From Paenibacillus pinisoli (lineage in GTDB: Bacteria > Bacillota > Bacilli > Paenibacillales > Paenibacillaceae), in NCBI RefSeq assembly GCF_003605435.1, contig NZ_QXQB01000002.1, positions 744,001-808,000 of the forward strand: a stretch of 64,000 bases of DNA. The letters are read 5' to 3'. Shown here piece by piece: positions 7,232-16,098 of the stretch (the first letter of the stretch is position 1; every line of letters begins with the position of its first letter). Made by a program: the position numbers and the translations under genes. The notes under the pieces were generated by a model. It worked only from the letters and a program-made list of their open reading frames with translations. It was not told where the DNA came from and made no database searches.

Positions 7232-8917
7232 CTATAATCGCGACCAGTAAATATGATGATCCTGCCCAATTCCTCTCCATGCCATTAACGTGCCATCAGA
7301 TGCCGCCGCCAAACCTGGTCCCGTTAAGGTTCCCACATCCGGCACCCTAATCTGGCCGCCGAATTCCGTGTCTCTCAGAATGCTGTAATAGATGCCGCTG
7401 TCGCCTTCAATGCCTTTCCAGGCAAGCAGAATGCTGTCTCCATGGCGAGCCGCCGCAATTCCGCCGGAAGTCCCGATGGAATGCGCCACACCGCCAGCTG
7501 TCTGATACGAATAATATTCGATGCGGCGTTGCGGACGCCAGATCGGATCCCTCCCGAAATCAAAGACGGACCAGTAGGCGCCGGAATCTCCTTGAATCCC
7601 TTTCCAGAACATGTATAGCCGATTGCCCGATCCGACAAGCGCAGGTGAATCTGTCGTTCCGATGCCAGGGATACGCTGCTGCGCCGACCAAGCTCCGGAA
7701 GCAGCGTCAAAGGTCGACCAATAGATGCCGCTGTCGTTCTGGATACCCTTCCATGCCATGCACACCCTGCCCGCTGCGCTGGCAATCGACGGCCTGGTGC
7801 TGGAGCCGACGCCGCTTATTCGTCTTTGCGCTTCCCAGCCTCCTCCATTGTCACGTGACCAATACAGCCCCTGGTCGTTTCCAACCCCCTTCCAGGCCAT
7901 AAACAGTCCCGTTCGCGGCACATCGCCGGGTACCGCAATTTCCGCGAGAGCAGGGCTATGCGAGGAGCCAATGCCCGATATTCGCCTTTGCGAAGACCAG
8001 TTGCCGGATTGAAGCTCCGACTCATAGATGCCGCTGTCGCCGCTTAATCCTTTCCATACCATGCGAGGGCTTTCGATCCGGCCGGAGAAATTCGAGACAC
8101 TGGCGACAGCTAGAGCTACCCGGTCACTGGTCCCTCGGTCACCCAGACGCTTCTGGCTAGACCACCCGTACATCAAATTGAGCGCTTCCTGTGATTCCGC
8201 ATCGATGGCGAATGTAGATGAATCGTACGGATACATCGTGCCGCCAGGCTTGCTGGAGTGTGTAAGGCCCAGTGCATGGCCGATTTCATGGATGGCTACG
8301 GATAGTAGGCTTTGCGTCCCATTGATGCCGCGCTCCGACCAAGACTCGGTGGAGTCGAACCACATGCTCCCTTCTTCGGGATAGGCGGCGAAGGCTAGTA
8401 CGCCGCCTTGCGTTCCCAATCGCGAGTCTACGCTGCCGTCACCGAATCGGATACGAATGTCCGCCGCGCTTCCGGCGGGGACGATCGTAAATCTGAAGTA
8501 ATTGGAGGCGGCTTGCCACTGATTGAAGGCATTGCCGATCACTTGGGCAGGAGTAAGTGACGCTCCCGGCGCATTGACGAAGCTGCAGCCCGATGTGTCG
8601 ATGGATACACGGAGCGCACCCTTGCGCCAGCGCCCTCCCTGGGCTCCAAATGCTTGCGGAGTAATACCACCCTGGCCGCTTCGCTCCGGCACGCCGCAAT
8701 ACCGCCTCTTCAGCTTGCCGGCAATCAGGTCTTCAATATCCTTCGCACGGATAGGCTGATCGAGCTTCCAATCGCGCCCTCCCGCTTTTTGAATCGCTTC
8801 TCTCAAGGCAGGAGTCAGATCCGAGACGCTGCGTATGTCCCGGTGATCTTCCTTCTGTAAGAAGCCATTTTTGGTCAGCGCCTGCTGCAAGCTTAGCCAT
8901 TCCTTATTTGTCGGCAA
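7232..8917 (-). CDS. MMP-like zinc metalloprotease with cysteine-switch motif and beta-propeller
   Basis: A 561-residue protein in three parts. Residues 1-70 look like a peptidoglycan-binding-type helical prodomain. RRYCGVPE at 71-78 matches the PRCGVPD cysteine switch of matrix metalloproteases, where the cysteine blocks the catalytic zinc. Residues 95-252 are a matrixin catalytic domain with H210-E-x2-H214-x5-H220 and a Met-turn at M228. Residues 265-561 carry about six blades of roughly 48 residues, each with an AWKGIxxDSGIYWS-like core, probably a ligand-binding propeller. TTG is the start, nine bases after AAGGAG; the frame is closed just upstream. No signal peptide is visible, which is odd for a protease of this class. 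Confidence 0.88.
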   Translation of the reverse strand: MPTNKEWLSLQQALTKNGFLQKEDHRDIRSVSDLTPALREAIQKAGGRDWKLDQPIRAKDIEDLIAGKLKRRYCGVPERSGQGGITPQAFGAQGGRWRKGALRVSIDTSGCSFVNAPGASLTPAQVIGNAFNQWQAASNYFRFTIVPAGSAADIRIRFGDGSVDSRLGTQGGVLAFAAYPEEGSMWFDSTESWSERGINGTQSLLSVAIHEIGHALGLTHSSKPGGTMYPYDSSTFAIDAESQEALNLMYGWSSQKRLGDRGTSDRVALAVASVSNFSGRIESPRMVWKGLSGDSGIYESELQSGNWSSQRRISGIGSSHSPALAEIAVPGDVPRTGLFMAWKGVGNDQGLYWSRDNGGGWEAQRRISGVGSSTRPSIASAAGRVCMAWKGIQNDSGIYWSTFDAASGAWSAQQRIPGIGTTDSPALVGSGNRLYMFWKGIQGDSGAYWSVFDFGRDPIWRPQRRIEYYSYQTAGGVAHSIGTSGGIAAARHGDSILLAWKGIEGDSGIYYSILRDTEFGGQIRVPDVGTLTGPGLAAASDGTLMAWRGIGQDHHIYWSRL

Positions 8918-9192
8918 TTCGAACCACTCCTTATCGGACGAATCTGCCTACATTTTACTCCCGGGCTGCTGTAGAAGACTGTAGAATCCTGTGCTGCTTT
9001 CATATAATTTTTCTAAACCTCATAAAGTGCTATGGCTTCATATGCCTCGCATGGCCTATTCGGGAATGAATGTTTTAAAGCATACTCAGCCTTGAATGCT
9101 AGTGGGATATAATACCATCCTATTGGTAGAGGGATTGCATCCAAGTGCTGCCGGACTATCTAAACTAACCATTACCAAAGGAGTGATAGTGT

Positions 9193-9678
9193 TTGATAAA
9201 GAATGATTGCGATTCACAGCTAAGCCCGCAAGATTGGAAAGTCCATCTACGACCCGTTGATCAATCCAACTGGTATGATTGTGCCGGGCTGAAAGTTACC
9301 GAAGAACAGCGGAACGTATTCCCCGTTCCAGCTGTCTATTGGCTGGCAGAGTCCGCTTATTGCGGCTTTACGCCACTCTCTCTCTATCACTCGGAGCAGC
9401 TTGTCGGCTTGGCGATCTATGCTGTTGATCCGGAGGACGGAATGTATTGGATTATGGCTTATCTGATTGATCATCAGCATCAGCGTAAGGGGTACGGGCT
9501 CTTGGGCATGAAGGCGCTGATTCGCTATATCCGCGAAAAGCATGGCTGCGACACCATCGTACTGGGCCACCGCGTTGAGAACAAGCAAGCTGCCAAGCTT
9601 TATGATTCGGTAGGATTTGTGGAGGTAAGCCGGGACGAGCATGAAGTGCGCCGGGAGCTGCAACTGGAGAGAGAATAA
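9193..9678 (+). CDS. GNAT acetyltransferase, spermidine/BltD-like
   Basis: A 161-residue GNAT enzyme that transfers acetyl from acetyl-CoA to an amine. Motif A, HQRKGYGLLGMKALI near residues 95-110, is the acetyl-CoA pyrophosphate loop. Size and layout fit polyamine acetyltransferases such as BltD or PaiA-like proteins, but the substrate is inferred only. Translation probably starts at TTG 9193, nine bases after GGAG. The gene is divergent from the metalloprotease gene, and a long inverted repeat lies downstream. Confidence 0.85.
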   Translation: MIKNDCDSQLSPQDWKVHLRPVDQSNWYDCAGLKVTEEQRNVFPVPAVYWLAESAYCGFTPLSLYHSEQLVGLAIYAVDPEDGMYWIMAYLIDHQHQRKGYGLLGMKALIRYIREKHGCDTIVLGHRVENKQAAKLYDSVGFVEVSRDEHEVRRELQLERE

Positions 9679-9741
9679 ATCGAGAAAGCGGCTGTAACAA
9701 AAGGAAAGCAACGGATAAGTCAGTCCAAACGTAGACTGAAT

Positions 9742-9780
9742 AAGCCTTCAAAACCACGGTTACAGTGGGTTTGAAGGCTT
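9742..9780. repeat. 16-bp inverted repeat downstream of the GNAT gene
   Basis: AAGCCTTCAAAACCAC (9742-9757) pairs with GTGGGTTTGAAGGCTT (9765-9780) with one mismatch and a 7-nt loop. T runs are weak on both sides, so it may be a poor bidirectional terminator or a small mobile remnant. Confidence 0.7.
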
Positions 9781-9885
9781 CCGGTCTTGCTTTAGATCTT
9801 GTCAAAAGCAGGGGCTGCAAATTCATAAAATGAACTTTGAAGCAGCTCTTATTTTTATGAGGCGGCAGCTATGAGGGACTCCTCT

Positions 9886-10389
9886 TCACCTGATAATACC
9901 CTCGGTAGAATACAGGATGAGCAATGAGTTGATGATGTCGGAGGAAGAGATGATGAGATTGATCCAGCCAATTAGGAATAGGAGCTGCTTCCATTCGCCG
10001 GATACCCACAAGGAAGCGATCAATGGCACAAGGGATAGAACGATGAAGGGCAGGCTCATAAAAACCCAAAATCTGCGCTTGGACAGCACAGCATCGCTAT
10101 TCAGCCAGAAGAAAATGCCTTTGAACGTCAAGCTGATGTCACCCTGACGGTGTATGACGATGATGTGAAGCAGCTCATGCATGATAAACAGAGGAATGAT
10201 AATCAACAATAGCGGGAAGTCCTCGACATGAGAGAATCCTCCGTTATACCAGACAGGAACGGCAAAGATACCCGCCATAAGCACATAGACAAACTTCATA
10301 TAATGTCTTCGGAACCAATCATTCCGAATAAAAGGTGACCACTGGGATATATCCGACCTGATTGGCGGAAGCTCTTCGAACCATTCCAT
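9886..10389 (-). CDS. DUF3267 membrane protein with HELLH motif
   Basis: A 167-residue membrane protein with about four hydrophobic segments. The HELLHIIVIH sequence near the end of the second hydrophobic stretch matches the zinc-protease-like HExxH of DUF3267 proteins, a family related to site-2-type membrane peptidases but not proven to be active. The ATG at 10389 follows the stop of the NTF2-like gene by four bases, so the two are probably translationally coupled. The frame extends further upstream, but only inside that gene. Confidence 0.8.
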   Translation of the reverse strand: MEWFEELPPIRSDISQWSPFIRNDWFRRHYMKFVYVLMAGIFAVPVWYNGGFSHVEDFPLLLIIIPLFIMHELLHIIVIHRQGDISLTFKGIFFWLNSDAVLSKRRFWVFMSLPFIVLSLVPLIASLWVSGEWKQLLFLIGWINLIISSSDIINSLLILYSTEGIIR

Positions 10390-10393
10390 CACC

Positions 10394-10780
10394 TTAACTA
10401 TGATCCTCAATCCGCAAAATTTTGCCATCCTCAATCTGGAACACAGACTTTCCGGCCAGCTCCATCTGCTCCCCGCTTTTCAGTCCATTCGGCAAATCAA
10501 CGGCCAGTACCGCATCATAATGAATGTCCACGACGATCTCGCCATTCTCGGAACGATAGCCCGTAATCGTTTGGCAACGGCTGGCAAACAGGGTTGCTGA
10601 CTTTTCCGCAAGCTCTCTAAATTCGCCGATGCCGTTCGTCGCAAGCTCCAGCTTGCCGCCGGAATAATTATGGAAGACAATATCATCATGCAGAAGCGCC
10701 AGCATGCCATCGATATGGAAGGCATTATAAGCCTCAATATATCGCCCGATAATGGATCGACTCGTATCATCACTCATCAT
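10394..10780 (-). CDS. NTF2-like/SnoaL-fold protein
   Basis: A 128-residue single-domain protein of the NTF2-like superfamily. It starts with the family pattern of a helix followed by AYNAFHIDGMLALLHDDIVFHNYSGG and ends in a curved sheet (AGKSVFQIEDGKILRIEDHS). Such proteins serve as small-ligand binders, isomerases or oligomerisation modules. AAAGGAG lies upstream of two consecutive ATG codons. It precedes the DUF3267 gene in a two-gene operon. Function is unknown. Confidence 0.8.
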   Translation of the reverse strand: MMSDDTSRSIIGRYIEAYNAFHIDGMLALLHDDIVFHNYSGGKLELATNGIGEFRELAEKSATLFASRCQTITGYRSENGEIVVDIHYDAVLAVDLPNGLKSGEQMELAGKSVFQIEDGKILRIEDHS

Positions 10781-10884
10781 TAACGCTCCTTTAACATTGG
10801 ATATCCTCTATTGTAAAATAAAACCATATCTTACTTGCTAGAATAAAGGCACGGCGTATATTTCGCAACCATTTCCTGCTATTT

Positions 10885-10931
10885 TAAAGAAAAGACTGTG
10901 ACCACCGCCAGAAGACAGCCGCTCACAGTCT
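10885..10931 (-). terminator. Terminator of the esterase-CBM9 gene
   Basis: AGACTGTGA (10893-10901) pairs with TCACAGTCT (10923-10931). On the minus strand the stem is followed by TTTTCTTT. It lies just past the esterase stop codon. Confidence 0.8.
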
Positions 10932-10938
10932 CTATAAT

Positions 10939-13029
10939 CTAGCTGCGTTTGTTCACCAGGAACAAATCGCCGAATGCTCTCTCGTCCTTATAGCCAATGC
11001 CGCTGTTGTATTCCATCCAGCCCTTGCGGCCTTGACCGTCGTTATCATTCACCAGCAGCGAAAACTTCAACTGCAAGCCTTCGGAAGGCTCCTTCACCCC
11101 AAGCTCGCTCCATGGTAGTGCGATCTCGTATACCGTCTGCTCCCCGGAGCGGCTAATGCCAGCCTTCATTCCAGGTATATCACCCGGCTTGAAGGGTGGC
11201 GGCGCAAGCCAGCGGAAGGTGGACGGCGAGCCGCCTTTACGAAGTGCTGCCCCGAACTCGTGTACGCCTTGCGGCGCGCCAGATTTCTCGTCCATCCGGA
11301 AGGAGAACTGCACACTGTCTCCCAAGTAAATGCCGAAGCCCGATTCCTGCTGCACATGCTGGTCATCCTTCATCTCCAGGGCCAAGTATACATAGTCCTC
11401 ATCCCATGTAACATATCCCAGACCGCTAAGATCATCGGCGCCTCCATACTCCTGCATAAGCACTTGGGATTCGCGGTTCAGCGGGAACGTGTTGCCGCGC
11501 TTCCAATCCTCTAGCGAGCCGTCAATGACTAGCGGCTTATTGCTCTTCTCGGCTGCAAATACATGGGTTCTGAATGGAGTCTCCTGAAGCGTAGCGCCAA
11601 ACAGATTCTCGTAATAGATCGTCGGCGGATCATCCGAATAAAACGGCAGAGTCAGCTCTCTCTGCTCGCCGGACTGCAGTGTCCCCAGGTCGTACACTTC
11701 GTCTTGGGTGCCCTTCGCATTCAGATAACGCAGGACAACCTTTCCTTGCAACGGCCTCGGATGCTTGTTGTCGATGGCAAGGCGTGTGTGGATTTGTTGT
11801 TCATCCGTATTGTAATAGACTGTTCGCTCAAGGCTTAGCCGGTCCCTCACCTTCATATATAGCGCTATTGGCAATTCAGCCTTGCCGCTATCTTGATCCG
11901 TCCACATTAAGACAGGATAAAGCCCCGAAGCCGTATCCTCCGGTATGGTGATGGCTACATCAGTATCTGCACCTGCGGAGTAAACGGTTGGGCCTGACAG
12001 CCCCCACCCATCTGGAAGCTTCGCCCGTATGCTGCCCGCAGCTTCCGTAGAAGCTGCTTGTCTCCACAGCGTCAGCTTGGCTTCATCTCCAGCGGACACA
12101 GCCAGCTCCGTCTCAGCCGGCAAAAAGATCTGTTGCGGAGAGGAAATAGCATTTCTTAGAAAATAGACAGTAGACTGGACCACCTGCCCCCATACTCTCG
12201 GATCTTGATAGCTATGCCCGCCGCCTTCCATGGTGATGAACTGGCGATAGACATGGGCGGCTTCCAGCATGTTGAACAGCACTACGCTCTCCTGATAGGG
12301 CACCATCGCATCCTCCGTACCATGAATGATGAGCGTAGATGGATACCCTTCCTGGATCTCGCCTCTGAAGAGCGGACCATAAATATCAATGACGGCGAAT
12401 AGTCCAGGTTCATCCTCTCTGGCTGCAGCCTCATACCGGCTGGCAAAGGTAACCGCAAGCTGCCCGCCTGCGGAATCGCCGCCCACAGCAGTCAAGCGCG
12501 TATCGATGCGGTAAGTCTCCTTATTCTGCTGAAGCCATGACAGGGCATCTCCCAAGTCTTCTATCGCATCGGCGATGGTTCCTTTCATATCTGCCTGAGG
12601 GTTGTTACGCAAGCGATAGTTAGCCGATGCCACCACATATCCTCGGCTGGTCCATTCCTTTGCTATCGCCTCCGCATCCCGCTTATCGCCTGAGTTGAAG
12701 CCGCCGCCATGAATGAACAGAATTAACGGCCGCGCCTCCGGCTCCGCTTGATCCGGCTCATACAGATCAAGCGCCAATGCTTCTTGCTTGCCAAGCTGGT
12801 TCTCTTTGGTCGCATATACCAAATCTCTGTGCATCTTTACTTGATAGATAGGATCCAGCAGCCAGTTTTCCTCATGTTTGGCAATGCCAAGCGTTCCCGA
12901 TTCCTGCGGCTTCATTGCCCCGTCCCCTCCATCTCCACGATCGCTTCTTTCCAGCCAGCCTAATCCTGCAGCTAAGATAATGACCACCGAAAGCCCTAAT
13001 ACAACCAATAAGACTCTTTTATCCCGCAA
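10939..13029 (-). CDS. Membrane-anchored alpha/beta-hydrolase esterase fused to a CBM9-like domain
   Basis: A 696-residue extracytoplasmic enzyme. Residues 5-25 form an uncleaved-looking signal anchor. Residues 80-295 are an HSL/BD-FAE-type esterase: oxyanion HGGG at 107-110, nucleophile S186 in GDSAG, acid D240 after HGTE, and H272. Residues 310-490 are beta-rich linker domains. From about 505 the sequence matches DOMON/CBM9-like sugar-binding modules (PLVIDGSLEDWK... VTWDEDYVYLALEMKD). This suggests removal of acyl groups from polysaccharides near the cell surface. TTG is the start, nine bases after GGGGAG. It stands alone, with its own terminator. Confidence 0.88.
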   Translation of the reverse strand: MRDKRVLLVVLGLSVVIILAAGLGWLERSDRGDGGDGAMKPQESGTLGIAKHEENWLLDPIYQVKMHRDLVYATKENQLGKQEALALDLYEPDQAEPEARPLILFIHGGGFNSGDKRDAEAIAKEWTSRGYVVASANYRLRNNPQADMKGTIADAIEDLGDALSWLQQNKETYRIDTRLTAVGGDSAGGQLAVTFASRYEAAAREDEPGLFAVIDIYGPLFRGEIQEGYPSTLIIHGTEDAMVPYQESVVLFNMLEAAHVYRQFITMEGGGHSYQDPRVWGQVVQSTVYFLRNAISSPQQIFLPAETELAVSAGDEAKLTLWRQAASTEAAGSIRAKLPDGWGLSGPTVYSAGADTDVAITIPEDTASGLYPVLMWTDQDSGKAELPIALYMKVRDRLSLERTVYYNTDEQQIHTRLAIDNKHPRPLQGKVVLRYLNAKGTQDEVYDLGTLQSGEQRELTLPFYSDDPPTIYYENLFGATLQETPFRTHVFAAEKSNKPLVIDGSLEDWKRGNTFPLNRESQVLMQEYGGADDLSGLGYVTWDEDYVYLALEMKDDQHVQQESGFGIYLGDSVQFSFRMDEKSGAPQGVHEFGAALRKGGSPSTFRWLAPPPFKPGDIPGMKAGISRSGEQTVYEIALPWSELGVKEPSEGLQLKFSLLVNDNDGQGRKGWMEYNSGIGYKDERAFGDLFLVNKRS

Positions 13030-13185
13030 CGCTCATCACTCCCCAACCTTCTTTATAGAATGCTGACGCTCTTATTATTTCAAAAGCGGAAAAGTGAATG
13101 AAGTTGTTAAACTATGCAAGTTATGCCCGTTATTACCTTCTTCTAAAGAGTTGATTTCTACAGCTTCCTCTCAGCTGTTGGCTCT

Positions 13186-13226
13186 AAAAAGGCTGCTGCC
13201 ATCACTTGTCGTGATCAGCAGCAGCC
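13186..13226 (-). terminator. Terminator of the phosphotransferase gene
   Basis: GGCTGCTGC (13191-13199) pairs with GCAGCAGCC (13218-13226), with further pairing inside the loop. On the minus strand it is followed by TTTTT. Confidence 0.88.
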
Positions 13227-13238
13227 CTCAAACTCTTA

Positions 13239-14219
13239 TTATTCCCAGTAAGGTATACCTGTAAATAGAAAGCGTTCCCCGTCTACATAATGCCGAAGCT
13301 CCCTCTGAGCCAGCTTATCGATATGGTCCGGCAGCCATTCGGAGGCATCCGGCAGCCCGAGCCAGAAGTTCATAGTCTCCAGCTGCGCGGCAACAAGAAA
13401 ACCTTCCAGGCTCTCCACATGATGCTCCGGCAGCGGAAATTGTTCGGCATACGCCTCAAGCAAGCTCGCTCTAAGCGCAGGGTGAGTATACGAGAATGTC
13501 CATCCGAGATCGAGCAAATAATAGCCGTATCCGCAAGCCCCGAAGTCAATCGGCCGGCACTCTCCCTCACCGAACAGAAGGTTGCTTGGAATCACATCCG
13601 CATGAATAAGGCCCCAATGCGCAGGTGTTCGATCGAGTGAATGCATCATCGTAAGCACGCGTTGCCCCGCTACTTCCAGCAGCTCTACGTTCTCTTCCAG
13701 AATGCGCCCATCCTTGGACCACGACCGGACTTTGCCAAGAGCTTGTTCAATTCGCGAACCATCAAAGGCTGGTCTGGTGAAGGAATCCGGAGCACTCCAT
13801 ACAGAGGCCTGCCGATGCAATCTGCCCATCATGCGGCCGATCTGCCTTGCCTCTTCCGCCGTAGCAATAAACGGCTTCTGTTCCCCTTCCACCCATCCAA
13901 GCAGTGTCCATCTCTTGCCGCCTGTCTCTGTCACATACTCCCCGCTGCTGTTCCTGCGCGGCACAGGCACGACCACATCCGTCTCGCCGGATAACGCCTC
14001 CAGCCACGCAAGCTCAGATGAGATCACGCGAGACGCAAGCCATATCGGATCCATGCTCTCGCTTTTGGAAGCATGAAGACGCAGGCTATATCGGCTCTGC
14101 TGCACATCCGTCACTTTAAACACCATATGGGCGCTCTGCCCTATAAGTTCCACCGTAACCGGCTGAATGGCATAATGCTTCAAAGCTTCCATTGCCATGG
14201 ACAAATCTTCTTCGTTCAT
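13239..14219 (-). CDS. APH-type phosphotransferase
   Basis: About 326 residues of the aminoglycoside phosphotransferase/choline-kinase fold. The catalytic loop reads LIHADVIPSNLLF and is followed by the metal-binding PIDFGACG; the N-lobe has the SELAWLEAL helix. Such proteins phosphorylate small alcohols (homoserine, choline, fructosamine, aminoglycosides). Nothing nearby points to an antibiotic substrate, so a housekeeping small-molecule kinase is more likely. A GTG two codons earlier sits too close to GGAGG, so ATG 14219 is preferred. Confidence 0.85.
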   Translation of the reverse strand: MNEEDLSMAMEALKHYAIQPVTVELIGQSAHMVFKVTDVQQSRYSLRLHASKSESMDPIWLASRVISSELAWLEALSGETDVVVPVPRRNSSGEYVTETGGKRWTLLGWVEGEQKPFIATAEEARQIGRMMGRLHRQASVWSAPDSFTRPAFDGSRIEQALGKVRSWSKDGRILEENVELLEVAGQRVLTMMHSLDRTPAHWGLIHADVIPSNLLFGEGECRPIDFGACGYGYYLLDLGWTFSYTHPALRASLLEAYAEQFPLPEHHVESLEGFLVAAQLETMNFWLGLPDASEWLPDHIDKLAQRELRHYVDGERFLFTGIPYWE

Positions 14220-14329
14220 CGGCACTCCCTCCGTTTTGCAATCCTGTATCTACCATTGTACTGGATTGCGCCACGTCCATCTGGGAAAGTATGGATATAT
14301 CTATTCTTTGCAGGAAGACTGGCTTAAAT

Positions 14330-15985
14330 TTAACGGCTTTCTCTCAGAAGGGCAGGCAACAGCTCTAACAGCCTCTCGCTTGACACGGCGTCTCCGATGT
14401 TCCACTTCCCTTCCTCTACGAGATAAGCGCGCCCTTCTCGAACGGCTGTGAGGCTATTCCATAACGGGCTGCCCCATAACGCTTCCGTCTCTTCTCTTGC
14501 CTTTGAATCCGTAGGCAAAATCAAAAAAATACGGTTGCCTGCGTAATCCTTGATTTGAGCTTTGGTAATCTCATGATAAGCCCGGCGCTGGTTACGAAGC
14601 ATTTGAATGCGTTTGGTCGGCCTGAAGCCATGCGGGTGGTACAGCATCTCGGTCAACCCGATCATTCCCATGACGAATAGGCGGTCACCACGATGGTAGG
14701 TGAAGACGGATGCAGTCTCTTCTTGCCGGATAACCGGCTTAAGCGACCCCCACATCTCCTCTGCATGCTGTTCAAAACGGTGCAGCCACATCTCCGCTTC
14801 ACGGCGTTTGCCGAACCAATGGCCAAGGGTATGCATGCGCTCCTTTAACGATTGATAGCTGTCGAAAGTAACCGTCGGCGCAATCTTTGCGATTTTCTTA
14901 TACTGCTTTTCATCTGCATTGGCGTAAATGATAAGATCCGGGTCCAGCTTCTCGACCGTATCGAGCTCCAGCGGAGTGCCTATATCCACAATGGTGTGCC
15001 GCTCTTCTTCACACCAGGCTTCTTGCAAGCCGTAATTGCAGCCGACAGGCTTGACGCCAAGGGGCAGCAGATCGCCAACGGTCTCCCCATAGAAGACGAT
15101 GCGCTTGGGGTGTGCGGGAATATGCACCTCATGGCCGGTCCAATCGCGAACGGATATCTTCTTCCTCATCGCTGCGACATATTGCCTTGGCGCTAGCCCC
15201 GTCGATTGCCGGAATCGCCGGCTAAAATAATATTCATCCACATATCCCGTCTGGCTGGCGATTTCCCTCAGCGGCGCATTCGTTCGCAGCAGCATCTCCT
15301 TGGCCCGCGCCATGCGCAGCTCCGCGATGTAATCGTTCGGCTTCTTGCCCGTCAGCTCCTTGAAGATGGAGGAGTATTGCCAATACGGCACCTCCGACCG
15401 GTCCGCCAGCTCTCTAACGGTAAGCGCGTCCGTGTAATGCTCTTCTATATATTGAATAGACGAAGTCACAGCATGAATAGGAGAATCCGTCTCCTCCGAT
15501 TGATGCTGCTGTTCCAGCAGAAAACCGATCAGCTCTTGAAATAATTGATTTCGCTTGAATTGCTCTATACCGTCCTTGTCAGCTGCACTCTCTGCCAGCT
15601 GCTCTGCAATTTGCAGAATTCGAGTGAAAGGAAATGCTCGAAGCGGACCTTGGCCCGGCCATAGAGGACCCGCGTACCGCCCCATGCTTCCGTCTTCCGA
15701 CTGAATCACGCGAAAGGAGAGCTGGAAGTACTGCAGTCCTAATCTGCCCTTATGTTCAACACTGTACTTCATTCCAGGAAGCACGCAATACGATTGTTTC
15801 GCCTGAATAGGGTACAATTCGTCACCAATGATCAGCTGCGCTTCCCCTTTCAGAAATACGAGCAGAAGATAGGTATCCGATATGCTCCGCTCAGTTCTCT
15901 CCAGATTTGAGCACCTGTTAAGAGTCCCGTCTATCAACTGGAATAATAACGAACCGATCGGTATTGTTGAATGACTAGCTCTCAT
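14330..15985 (-). CDS. Btr-like AraC regulator fused to a siderophore-binding domain
   Basis: About 551 residues with three parts: an N-terminal cupin-like region, an AraC double helix-turn-helix (roughly 180-275), and a C-terminal FecB/FeuA-type ligand-binding domain (from about 280, beginning VRDWTGHEVHIPAHPKRIVFYGE). This is the layout of Btr, which activates iron-siderophore uptake genes in Bacillus when it binds the ligand in the cytosol. The C-terminal domain closely parallels the neighbouring lipoprotein, which fits a shared ligand. A perfect Fur box lies just upstream. ATG 15985 is used; an upstream TTG falls beside the Fur box. Confidence 0.9.
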   Translation of the reverse strand: MRASHSTIPIGSLLFQLIDGTLNRCSNLERTERSISDTYLLLVFLKGEAQLIIGDELYPIQAKQSYCVLPGMKYSVEHKGRLGLQYFQLSFRVIQSEDGSMGRYAGPLWPGQGPLRAFPFTRILQIAEQLAESAADKDGIEQFKRNQLFQELIGFLLEQQHQSEETDSPIHAVTSSIQYIEEHYTDALTVRELADRSEVPYWQYSSIFKELTGKKPNDYIAELRMARAKEMLLRTNAPLREIASQTGYVDEYYFSRRFRQSTGLAPRQYVAAMRKKISVRDWTGHEVHIPAHPKRIVFYGETVGDLLPLGVKPVGCNYGLQEAWCEEERHTIVDIGTPLELDTVEKLDPDLIIYANADEKQYKKIAKIAPTVTFDSYQSLKERMHTLGHWFGKRREAEMWLHRFEQHAEEMWGSLKPVIRQEETASVFTYHRGDRLFVMGMIGLTEMLYHPHGFRPTKRIQMLRNQRRAYHEITKAQIKDYAGNRIFLILPTDSKAREETEALWGSPLWNSLTAVREGRAYLVEEGKWNIGDAVSSERLLELLPALLRESR

Positions 15986-16006
15986 GTCCCTCTCACCCGC
16001 CGTCAA

Positions 16007-16021
16007 TGATAATCATTATCA
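16007..16021. promoter_or_regulatory. Fur box upstream of the Btr-like gene
   Basis: TGATAATCATTATCA is a perfect 7-1-7 Fur operator. The same 15 bases occur upstream of the FeuA-like gene at 17141-17155. Confidence 0.92.
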
Positions 16022-16028
16022 CTATAAC

Positions 16029-16068
16029 GAAAAAAAAGAAGCTTTTCAACGTTAGTCGAAAGCTTCTT
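16029..16068 (-). terminator. Terminator of the FeuA-like gene
   Basis: AAGAAGCTTT (16036-16045) pairs with AAAGCTTCTT (16059-16068). On the minus strand it is followed by at least seven T. It separates the lipoprotein transcript from the regulator gene. Confidence 0.88.
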
Positions 16069-16098
16069 TGCTTTATTTCTAGTAAAATGCGAGGTCTA

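Noticed and set aside
7077..7280. Small minus-strand frame after the metalloprotease gene
   Set aside because: It overlaps the end of the metalloprotease gene in another frame, has no ribosome binding site and shows no recognisable domain.
13239..14219. Aminoglycoside-resistance gene
   Set aside because: The fold is shared by many small-molecule kinases, and nothing in the context indicates antibiotic resistance or transfer.
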